Assembly: GCA_964394585.1 (NCBI GenBank)
Contig: CAYMYI010000015.1
Span: forward strand, 1 to 50,909
From: CAYUJH01 sp964394585
GTDB lineage: Bacteria > Bacteroidota > Bacteroidia > Cytophagales > Flammeovirgaceae
Reading direction: 5' to 3'
Length of the DNA stretch: 50,909 nt
Each line of letters begins with the position of its first letter. The first letter of the stretch is position 1. The notes under the pieces are model-generated. The model was not told where the DNA came from. It did no database searches and saw nothing but the letters and a program-made list of their open reading frames with translations. Positions 42,900-49,414 of this stretch are shown piece by piece. Made by a program: the position numbers and the translations under genes.

Positions 42900-44048
42900 T
42901 TAGTTGCGTGTGGTACGTACCGTTTCTTCGAGTAACCGAATCCGTACCTCGCCACTAGTGGCTTTGATACGCACATTGCCGGTTTGTACTCCTTTTTGCC
43001 CAATAAAACCTTCGGTTTCCATAAACCGATCGCGGTCGTAATATTCTTTCTCAAGAGCAGATGCTTCGGGAAACTCGATACGATCGGCTCTAGTATCGGT
43101 TTTAATGGCAAAGTAGGTAGGCTGTTGGAAATCGAGCCGGATATCGGCTGAATTACCTGTTACTTTCAAGTCGGAAAAAGTATTGAGCACACGCTGAATT
43201 TTGAAAGAGCCAAAGTTGAGTTCCACATCGGCACTTTTCGATAAATCCATAATGCTCAGCTTGGTGAAATGCCCTTCGCCTTCCACTTGTATGGCTTCTC
43301 CTAATTCTATTTCATCGTTTTTAGAAACGAAACGCACCTTTCGGCTTCGTTCGATATCGACCTCAGAAGTCAGGCTATTAAGGGTAAGCTCATCGGCTTC
43401 TTCTACCGCAAAAGAGCCACCGCGCAATGTTATATCGCCTTTAGCTAGGTAGCCTATATCGGCATGGCAAAAACTAAGATCCATCCATACTTCTTCTCGG
43501 AAACTTTCGGCGTATAGGTTGCCATGCCCTATACGCAAATCGGATTTTCCGCGCACTTTGCCCAGAATAACATCTCCGAAACGGTTGTGTATATCGAGCA
43601 TCGCGTGAGTAGGAACCTGCACGATATAATCTACCTGGATATGGCTCTTACTAAAAATTGCTTTCGATTGGTCGGTAAGAGAATTGAAGAACTCAGCGAT
43701 TGGGCTGGAGTTTCGGTCGAGGAGTGTTTCTGCTTTCACAAAACTATCGCTGGTTCGGAACTCAAAATCGACGCGCTCCATCAACTTTTCCACTGAAGCT
43801 TCATTCTTCCCGAATGTAGTTACTACAATTTTGATTGCCACTGAATCCTTTTCCCAGGGTTCAATTTTAATCTTCCCATACTTATTTACAATTTCAACTT
43901 TCGCAGAAGCCGTTACGGCAAACTGTTTAGTGATTGTTTTGGTTAGCTCGGTATCTAGCCCATTGTGGGCAGCTACTTCCCCTACACTTGCCCAAAGGAT
44001 TCCTATCCCTAAAGCAAGAAGCCTATAAACGTTGGTGTGTATCTTCAT
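42900..44048 (-). CDS. Exported DUF4097-like beta-helical protein of the ECF sigma operon
   Basis: 382 aa from the ATG at 44048; a TTG six codons upstream is less likely. Signal peptide MKIHTNVYRLLALGIGILWA...GEVAAHN. The mature protein is beta-rich with repeated short strands (VEIVNKYGKIKIEPWEKDSV; LDIHNRFGDVILGKVRGKSD), as in DUF4097 adhesin-like beta-helices. It ends VRIKATSGEVRIRL. Its start lies inside the end of the upstream anti-sigma gene (26-bp overlap), so it is translated from the same message. In Bacteroidota such operons answer envelope or unknown extracytoplasmic cues. It is probably periplasmic or outer-membrane associated; ligand unknown. Confidence 0.85.
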   Translation of the reverse strand: MKIHTNVYRLLALGIGILWASVGEVAAHNGLDTELTKTITKQFAVTASAKVEIVNKYGKIKIEPWEKDSVAIKIVVTTFGKNEASVEKLMERVDFEFRTSDSFVKAETLLDRNSSPIAEFFNSLTDQSKAIFSKSHIQVDYIVQVPTHAMLDIHNRFGDVILGKVRGKSDLRIGHGNLYAESFREEVWMDLSFCHADIGYLAKGDITLRGGSFAVEEADELTLNSLTSEVDIERSRKVRFVSKNDEIELGEAIQVEGEGHFTKLSIMDLSKSADVELNFGSFKIQRVLNTFSDLKVTGNSADIRLDFQQPTYFAIKTDTRADRIEFPEASALEKEYYDRDRFMETEGFIGQKGVQTGNVRIKATSGEVRIRLLEETVRTTRN

Positions 44049-44547
44049 GGTTTTCCTGTTGTTCAATCGTTTCTAAAATCTGCTCAAGTACTCGAAGTTT
44101 TAGCCGATGGTGGGTAATCATCGCCTCTACGACGTCCGCATTGTTGGCTTTATCTTTCAAATCGCGGCGAAGTTCTTGGTATACCTCATCGAGCTGCTCC
44201 ATATTTGCTTGCACTTCTTGGCTTATGCCGCCTTGTTTGGTGGCAATCACTTTCATTTTCTGTTCAATAAGGCGATTGTAGTACTGTTCTGTTTCTATAA
44301 ACTCTGCTGAAAAGGCAGGTTCGGTTTCTTGTGAGGAGGTTTCTACTTGCCACTGCCACCATAGGGCGCTTGCCACAAGTAGAGTAACCACCGCTGCAAC
44401 ACTGCGCCCCCACCAAAGCCGTTGTTTCTTGGAATGGTGTTGGTCGAGATTAGCCTCGATTGCCCTCCAATCGGCAGCGAAATCTTCATAAGGTTCTTCG
44501 AAGGCTTCGCGATGCTGCTGTACAAAATCTTTTAAATTATCTTTCAT
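44023..44547 (-). CDS. Putative membrane anti-sigma factor
   Basis: 174 aa. A hydrophilic N-terminus (about 1-47, containing EPYEDFAADWRAIEANLD) precedes one membrane span (VAAVVTLLVASALWWQWQV, about 50-68) and a long helical periplasmic part (FIETEQYYNRLIEQKMKVIA; LDEVYQELRRDLKDKANNAD). The layout and the ATGA overlap with the sigma gene indicate the anti-sigma partner. It lacks a zinc-binding HxxxCxxC motif, so this is a ZAS-independent type or one I cannot place. Role inferred from context. Confidence 0.78.
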   Translation of the reverse strand: MKDNLKDFVQQHREAFEEPYEDFAADWRAIEANLDQHHSKKQRLWWGRSVAAVVTLLVASALWWQWQVETSSQETEPAFSAEFIETEQYYNRLIEQKMKVIATKQGGISQEVQANMEQLDEVYQELRRDLKDKANNADVVEAMITHHRLKLRVLEQILETIEQQENHEDTHQRL

Positions 44548-45104
44548 GATGCTGTTTTTGCATTCGGTTGGGTTAACAGTTGTCGTAGTTTTTTTTTGGC
44601 TTTGCTGTACTGCGCTTTCGAGGTCGACTCGGTAACGCCCAAAATATCTGCGATTTCTCTATGGTCGTATCCTTCAAAAAGGTAGAGGCTCAAGATTACA
44701 CGCCCTCCTTCGGGAAGTTGGGGAATCGCCTGTTTAATTCGTTGCACTTCCCAAGCGGCGTCTTCGTACGAGTTGTCGGCATCTTCTGCGAAATCGTGCC
44801 GGTCATCGAGTTCTTGCCATTGCAACCGATTTTTCCGCAAGGCATTGATGCACCGATTCACCACAATCCGTTTTAACCAGGCACTAAAGGTGATTTCCTC
44901 TTTTAATTTCGGTAAATGGAGAAAAGCCTCGGTAAATGCTTCTTGAAGCAGGTCGCGGGCGTCTTCCTCATTGCCCATCATGCGCCGGCAAATATTATAC
45001 ATGGCTTCTGCATAGAGCTTGTATAATTCGTTTTGCGCTTGTCTATCACCTTTTTTGCATTGCCTCACTAAATAGTGCTGTATGGTAGTATGTTTCGCAG
45101 CCAA
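44544..45104 (-). CDS. ECF-family RNA polymerase sigma factor
   Basis: 186 aa with a TTG start at 45104; no in-frame ATG precedes the conserved region, and this start gives the usual short lead (TTIQHYLVRQCKKGDRQAQN). Region 2 is at about 20-90 (ELYKLYAEAMYNICRRMMGN, EEDARDLLQEAFTEAFLHLP, FSAWLKRIVVNRCINALRKN). Region 4 is at about 125-180 (LPEGGRVILSLYLFEGYDHR, EIADILGVTESTSKAQYSKA-KKKLRQLL). It would direct polymerase to a stress or envelope regulon. It is the first gene of a tightly overlapping operon with an anti-sigma and a DUF4097 protein. The operon starts 105 bp downstream of the GH3-type gene. Confidence 0.93.
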   Translation of the reverse strand: MAAKHTTIQHYLVRQCKKGDRQAQNELYKLYAEAMYNICRRMMGNEEDARDLLQEAFTEAFLHLPKLKEEITFSAWLKRIVVNRCINALRKNRLQWQELDDRHDFAEDADNSYEDAAWEVQRIKQAIPQLPEGGRVILSLYLFEGYDHREIADILGVTESTSKAQYSKAKKKLRQLLTQPNAKTAS

Positions 45105-45209
45105 AGTAACGGGTAGTTGAATTCGTACATCTATGCCTAAAGACCCGCCCTTTGCCGAAGGGTTGCCAATATGCTCAAAAGATTCTTCTAGGTGTTCGGT
45201 ACGCCGCCA

Positions 45210-46715
45210 TTAGTCGTCAATTTTCCACGCCTTCATAGCATCGGCAATGGTGCGGTCGTTGGCTAGGCGCGGCACTTTGTTTTGCCCTCCTAATTTCCCT
45301 ATCGACTTCATGTAATGCTGGAAAGCTTCGGGCTGTAGGGGGGTTACCTGCAGTGTTTTCAGAATTTTCCCTCGGATGAGGTCATCGTAATAAATATTGA
45401 GTTGGCAGAGTTTATCATCGAGTGTTTGGGCAAAAGCAGCTACGTCGTTCGGGCGATTTTCGAATGCAATGAGCCACTCGTGGTAGGGAGTTCCGCCTTC
45501 AGGAGGGTTTACCTGCGGAGCTACCGAAAACTCGGTAATCCTCACTTCAGGATGTACCGAAATGGCATGTTTCATAGCTTCTTCTACTTCTTTACCAATT
45601 ACATGCTCGCCAAATGCCGAAATAAAATGTTTAATGCGCCCGGTTACGATAATCCGATAAGGATTTTTCGATACAAACCGGATGGTATCGCCAATGGAAT
45701 AGCCCCAAAGCCCGGCATTTGAGTTTAAAATAAGGGCATAGTTTTTTCCAAGTTCTACCTCTTCGAGCGAAAGGCGCGTTGGGTTTTCGTTGAAATATTC
45801 TTCGGCAGGGATAAACTCGTAAAAAATGCCATGGTTTAACAGCATGAGTAGCCCTTCAGCTTGTTGAGAATCTTGGTAAGCAATAAAGCCTTCAGAAGCA
45901 GGGTATGTTTCGATGGAATCGACCTTTTTGCCAATCGAGTCGTAGAGTTTTTTGCGATAAGGTTCAAAATTGACCCCGCCGTATACAAATACCGAAAAAT
46001 CGGGGAAAATATCTTTGATAGGTTTGCCAGTCTTTTCAATGAGCCGATCGAAATACATTTGCACCCAGGGGGGGATTCCGGAAATGAGGCTCATCCGCTT
46101 TTGTAGTGTTTCGTCGATAATCTTCTCGAGTTTTTCTTCCCAATCTTCAATACAATTCGTTTCGTAAGAAGGCATTTGGTTAGTGCGCAAGTAAGAAGGT
46201 ATCAAATGATTACTTATCCCCGAAAGCCTTCCTGTTAAAACCCCTCCGGTTTTGCTAAGTACCGGGCTTCCAGATAGAAAAATAAGTTTATGATCGAGAA
46301 AACCAGCATTTCCTGTTTCGTGGATGTAGGTAAAAACGGCATTCCGTGCCGAATCAAAATGAAAAGAAACCGATTCTTTGGTGATAGGAATATATTTTAC
46401 GCCAGAGGTTGTGCCCGAGGTTTTTGCAAAATAAACTGGCTTGTTAGGCCATAACACATGCGATGCCCCCTCAATAATCTGATTGATGTATGGGCGTAAT
46501 CCCTCATAGTCGCGTATGGGAACACGTTGCTTAAAATCGGCATATGAATGAATATTGGCAAAGTCGTGATCTTTGCCAAACTGTGTAGCCGAGGCAAAAC
46601 GTATCAAGTGTTTGAAGGTAGTTTGCTGTGCAAGTTCGGCACGCGATGCCCAACGGTTTTGCTGCCATGCTAAGAGTGCAGCTGCTGGTACTGCAAAAAA
46701 CGATTTAATTCCCAT
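45210..46715 (-). CDS. GH3-family acyl-acid amido synthetase-like adenylating enzyme
   Basis: 501 aa, ANL (acyl-adenylating) superfamily, GH3 branch. In plants these enzymes conjugate auxin or jasmonate to amino acids through an acyl-adenylate. Motifs: YFAKTSGTTSGVKYIPITKE (ATP loop, about residue 96), SLISGIPPWVQMYFDRLIEK, VFVYGGVNFEPYRKKL, YPASEGFIAYQD, NAGLWGYSIGDTIRF and ITGRIKHFISAFGEHVIGKE-like C-terminal elements. Bacterial GH3 proteins have few assigned substrates. The gene starts 21 bp after a small unknown gene on the same strand, which shares its promoter. Confidence 0.9.
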   Translation of the reverse strand: MGIKSFFAVPAAALLAWQQNRWASRAELAQQTTFKHLIRFASATQFGKDHDFANIHSYADFKQRVPIRDYEGLRPYINQIIEGASHVLWPNKPVYFAKTSGTTSGVKYIPITKESVSFHFDSARNAVFTYIHETGNAGFLDHKLIFLSGSPVLSKTGGVLTGRLSGISNHLIPSYLRTNQMPSYETNCIEDWEEKLEKIIDETLQKRMSLISGIPPWVQMYFDRLIEKTGKPIKDIFPDFSVFVYGGVNFEPYRKKLYDSIGKKVDSIETYPASEGFIAYQDSQQAEGLLMLLNHGIFYEFIPAEEYFNENPTRLSLEEVELGKNYALILNSNAGLWGYSIGDTIRFVSKNPYRIIVTGRIKHFISAFGEHVIGKEVEEAMKHAISVHPEVRITEFSVAPQVNPPEGGTPYHEWLIAFENRPNDVAAFAQTLDDKLCQLNIYYDDLIRGKILKTLQVTPLQPEAFQHYMKSIGKLGGQNKVPRLANDRTIADAMKAWKIDD

Positions 46716-46736
46716 GCAGCAAAAATACTGGAAGTG

Positions 46737-47204
46737 TTACACTACCACATACTTTTTATGGGTAAGTTCCAAGTTTTTCATAATGAAGCGAAGCTGGCTT
46801 TTGTTGAGGCATTTGCCGAAATAATACCCTACGCCTACTTCGTCGTCGAAAATGGTGATGGAGTGAAGGACTATCTCGTGGCGCAGCGTAAGTATGCGAT
46901 CTGAATTTTCAGTCCAGCGATAGCATGGCGATGGCGATTCGCTCGGGGTTTCTTTCCACCCTAAGGAAAGGATATCATTTGCATCGAGGTGCTTAACCCG
47001 AATACGGTTAGAGGTGAGAAAGGGCTTTACTTGTTTTTGCAAGTCCCAAACCCCTTCTCCCACTATTCTAGTCAACCATTCTTCGGTTTGTTCTTCTTTG
47101 CCTGTTTCTTCGTTCTTCTTCTTGGTAATAGAACAGAACTCATATTCAAAACCCACATGAAACTCAGAGATGTGGGGCTTGTAATGTGTCTGGTTTTTCA
47201 TCAT
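46737..47204 (-). CDS. Uncharacterised cytoplasmic protein co-transcribed with the GH3 enzyme
   Basis: 155 or 156 aa from the paired ATG codons at 47204/47201; a longer TTG start at 47291 lies in the promoter. It has no signal or membrane span. Features: KPHISEFHVGFEYEFC at the N-terminus, a charged linker (TKKKNEETGKEEQTEEW), then RVKHLDANDILSLGWKET and a C-terminal stretch VGVGYYFGKCLNKSQLRFIM. The xRVKxLDxxDIxSLG pattern and the closing NKSQL motif remind me of small proteins carried by bacteroidete phages and integrative elements, but I cannot name a family. It lies 21 bp upstream of the GH3 gene. Confidence 0.7.
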   Translation of the reverse strand: MMKNQTHYKPHISEFHVGFEYEFCSITKKKNEETGKEEQTEEWLTRIVGEGVWDLQKQVKPFLTSNRIRVKHLDANDILSLGWKETPSESPSPCYRWTENSDRILTLRHEIVLHSITIFDDEVGVGYYFGKCLNKSQLRFIMKNLELTHKKYVVV

Positions 47205-47258
47205 AATGTAATAGTTAGTTAGTAATGAAGAAACGAAAAAAACAGTCCACAGACATAT

Positions 47259-47291
47259 CAAAATTAAGAAAAATTTCACCAAACGCAGCAA
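47259..47291 (-). promoter_or_regulatory. Promoter of the small protein / GH3 operon
   Basis: On the minus strand TTG (47291-47289) is followed after 22 bp by TAATTTTG (47266-47259), matching the consensus. It lies 54 bp before the ATG at 47204. Confidence 0.6.
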
Positions 47292-47330
47292 GTCATCTCT
47301 TTTTTAAAGAAAAAGGATTATTTATTTTTA

Positions 47331-47350
47331 CATACCAACCGTTTAGTATT
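47331..47350 (+). promoter_or_regulatory. Operator site 1 before tetR
   Basis: CATACCAACCGTTTAGTATT ends 1 bp before the TetR start codon at 47352. It matches the second site at 18 of 20 positions and is a 7-of-10 paired palindrome. A self-repression site is likely. Confidence 0.65.
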
Positions 47351-47351
47351 T

Positions 47352-47906
47352 ATGCCATTACAAAAAACTACACCACAGGAAATCATCGGAAAAAGCATTG
47401 CTGTATTTAGGCAGAAAGGCTATTACCGCACCAGCATGGCTGAGTTAGCCAAAGCTTCAGGTTTAACCAAAGGCGCATTCTATCATCATTTTACCAATAA
47501 AGAAGAGGTGATGAAAGAAGCACTTCGGATGGCCTCAAGTTGGTTTGCCAAACATGTTTTCGGCATTGCTTACAAGGAAGGAAGCACACCTCAAGCCAAA
47601 ATGCAAGAAATGGCGCATGCTGCCTATCAAGCATTTAGCACTGATGCTGGGGGTTGCTTTTTTGCCAATACTGTCTTAGAAACTGCGCATGTAGAAGATA
47701 CCTTTCTTGAAGAAATCGATGGTTTTTTCAGTAATTGGGAACAAGCCCTCCGCAAGCTGTTGCAATCGGCTTATTCGGCACAGGAAGCAGAAAAACTAGC
47801 GCAAGTTACCATTGCTGATATCGAAGGGTCTATCATTTTAATGCAACTCCGAAAAGATACGCGCTACCTAAAAGCAGCTATCGAGCGGGCTATCCATCTG
47901 CTATAA
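47352..47906 (+). CDS. TetR/AcrR-family transcriptional repressor
   Basis: 184 aa. The N-terminal helix-turn-helix is IIGKSIAVFRQKGYYRTSMA-ELAKASGLTKGAFYHHFTNK, the classic TetR signature with recognition helix at about 38-45. The ligand-binding domain (about 60-184) includes CFFANTVLETAHVEDTFLEE. The gene is flanked by two almost identical 20-bp palindromes, one directly before its start codon and the other at the start of the following hydrolase gene, 36 bp downstream. Autoregulation with control of the hydrolase is the natural reading. The inducer is unknown, but is probably a substrate of the hydrolase. Confidence 0.93.
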   Translation: MPLQKTTPQEIIGKSIAVFRQKGYYRTSMAELAKASGLTKGAFYHHFTNKEEVMKEALRMASSWFAKHVFGIAYKEGSTPQAKMQEMAHAAYQAFSTDAGGCFFANTVLETAHVEDTFLEEIDGFFSNWEQALRKLLQSAYSAQEAEKLAQVTIADIEGSIILMQLRKDTRYLKAAIERAIHLL

Positions 47907-47924
47907 ATAAATTTTTCATTTAAA

Positions 47925-47944
47925 CATACCAAACGTTTAGTATG
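47925..47944 (+). promoter_or_regulatory. Operator site 2 overlapping the hydrolase start codon
   Basis: CATACCAAACGTTTAGTATG pairs at 9 of 10 symmetrical positions around AAACGTTT. The final ATG of the site is the start codon of the hydrolase at 47942. It is nearly the same as the site before tetR. Confidence 0.7.
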
Positions 47945-48814
47945 ATTGTAAGAGAACATTTCGAAGTTACTACGCAAGATTGTGTTACCTTAAAAGGCAT
48001 TCTGCTCATTCCGCCACAGCCTAAGGCAGTAGTACAGTTCAATGGAGGCACTGCCGCTAAAAAAGAGTTCTATCTTCCGTTTTTAGAGTTCCTTGCCGAG
48101 CGCAGCTACATTTGCTGCCTTTGGGATTACCGAGGAAGTGGCGAATCTGCTCCGGCTTCACTCAAAGGTTGCGGCTACTACTTCCACGAATATGGCACAC
48201 TAGATATGCCTGCCATCAAACAATTTTTGCAACACCGCTACCCTACCTTACCCCTTTTACTTGTAGGGCATAGTGCCGGTGGACAACAAGTCGGGCTTAT
48301 GCCCTCGCTTGATGGATACCAGGGTATGGTTGGCTTTGCTGTTTCTACGGGATACCTGCCTTATATGCCCCTTGGCTACCGACTCCTTTCGTGGTATTTC
48401 TTCAACTTATTTACTCCGGCAAGCATTGCCACTATCGGTTACCTAGGAGCCAAACGGTTTGGCATCATGGAAGATTTGCCCAAAAACGTAGTGAGAGAGT
48501 GGCGAGCGTGGTGTAGAAAAGCCGATTATTTGTTCGATAGCAAATTCTATGGTAATACAATCCCACAGGGTCATTACGCTAACATGCCCTTCCCCATTCA
48601 TGTATTTTGGAGTACGGACGATCCAATTTCAAACCATCGATCTATTCCGGCTTTTTGGAGACATGTGAAAAGTAGGTTTGGCATTCAATTTTCAAAATTA
48701 TCGCCAAATGAGTACGCCGTAAAAGAGATTGGGCATTTTGGTTTCTTTAAAAAGAAAATGGCAACAACATTGTGGGAGAAGACGGCAAATGTTTTATCCG
48801 AATTTGTTGACTAG
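47942..48814 (+). CDS. Alpha/beta hydrolase (COG4757-like), TetR-linked
   Basis: 290 aa, alpha/beta hydrolase fold. VVQFNGGTAAKKEFYLPFLE and CCLWDYRGSGESAP are the early strands. LLVGHSAGGQQVG is the nucleophile elbow (Ser at about 112), FWSTDDPIS holds the acid and KEIGHFGFFKKK the His. This matches predicted hydrolases of COG4757; the substrate is unknown. Its start codon lies within a TetR operator, so the same repressor probably controls it. It seems to be the main or only target of the unit. Confidence 0.9.
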   Translation: MIVREHFEVTTQDCVTLKGILLIPPQPKAVVQFNGGTAAKKEFYLPFLEFLAERSYICCLWDYRGSGESAPASLKGCGYYFHEYGTLDMPAIKQFLQHRYPTLPLLLVGHSAGGQQVGLMPSLDGYQGMVGFAVSTGYLPYMPLGYRLLSWYFFNLFTPASIATIGYLGAKRFGIMEDLPKNVVREWRAWCRKADYLFDSKFYGNTIPQGHYANMPFPIHVFWSTDDPISNHRSIPAFWRHVKSRFGIQFSKLSPNEYAVKEIGHFGFFKKKMATTLWEKTANVLSEFVD

Positions 48815-48920
48815 CATACCTGCTTTATTTACAGTTATTAACTGATAACAGCAAGGGTAAAATTTGCTTTTTTAATAAATTATGAAAAATCACATTTCTT
48901 TAACACTAATATTTTGAATT

Positions 48921-49337
48921 ATGACACGGTTTCGCACCTTTTCCTTCCTTATTTTCTTCATGCTATTTTCCACAGTTGCTTTTAGTCAAATCTATAAACT
49001 TAAAAGTACCTCCGTTGCATTTAAGTATAAAGAAGATGACTACAATTGGACCGATTGGTCGGATTGGGAAGAAACATCTGTGCTGATTGTAATGGATATT
49101 GATAAAGATAGGATTACAATTTATTCAAAAGAAACGCAAGTGTATGATGTTGCCGAAGACGAAGGGAAAACAGTAGACGATGAAGGAGATGAGTTCTGGT
49201 CTTACTATTGTGTTAACGAAGATGGCCTGAACTGTCGGGTGCGGCTTGCCAAATTGAATAGCCGAAATGGGCGCAACCAGTTATACATTGACTTTAGCGA
49301 CATGAAATGGGTATATAATATTTATACTCTCGATTGA
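48921..49337 (+). CDS. Small exported protein of unknown function
   Basis: 138 aa. MTRFRTFSFLIFFMLFSTVAFSQ is a signal peptide. The mature part is acidic and beta-rich (VAFKYKEDDYNWTDWSDWEE; ITIYSKETQVYDVAEDEG), with two cysteines (YYCVNEDGLNC) and a terminal hydrophobic strand. Such short extracytoplasmic proteins are common in Bacteroidota; I do not recognise a family. It is a single gene that converges with the S9 peptidase gene over a shared terminator. Confidence 0.75.
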   Translation: MTRFRTFSFLIFFMLFSTVAFSQIYKLKSTSVAFKYKEDDYNWTDWSDWEETSVLIVMDIDKDRITIYSKETQVYDVAEDEGKTVDDEGDEFWSYYCVNEDGLNCRVRLAKLNSRNGRNQLYIDFSDMKWVYNIYTLD

Positions 49338-49365
49338 GATAAAAGAAAAGCCTTTTACAAAAAGT

Positions 49366-49403
49366 AAAGAGCGGTTATCAGTCAGATAACCGCTCTTTGT
49401 TTG
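49366..49403. terminator. Bidirectional terminator before the S9 peptidase gene
   Basis: AAAGAGCGGTTATC (49366-49379) pairs perfectly with GATAACCGCTCTTT (49385-49398) across a 5-base loop, followed by GTTTGTTTTT. It serves both convergent genes. Confidence 0.88.
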
Positions 49404-49414
49404 TTTTTAGGGCA

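Noticed and set aside
47205..47291. 29-codon N-terminal extension with a hydrophobic segment on the small GH3-linked protein
   Set aside because: The TTG start coincides with the -33 box of a good promoter whose -7 box is at 47259-47266, so the transcript begins inside it. The paired ATG at 47204/47201 is preferred.
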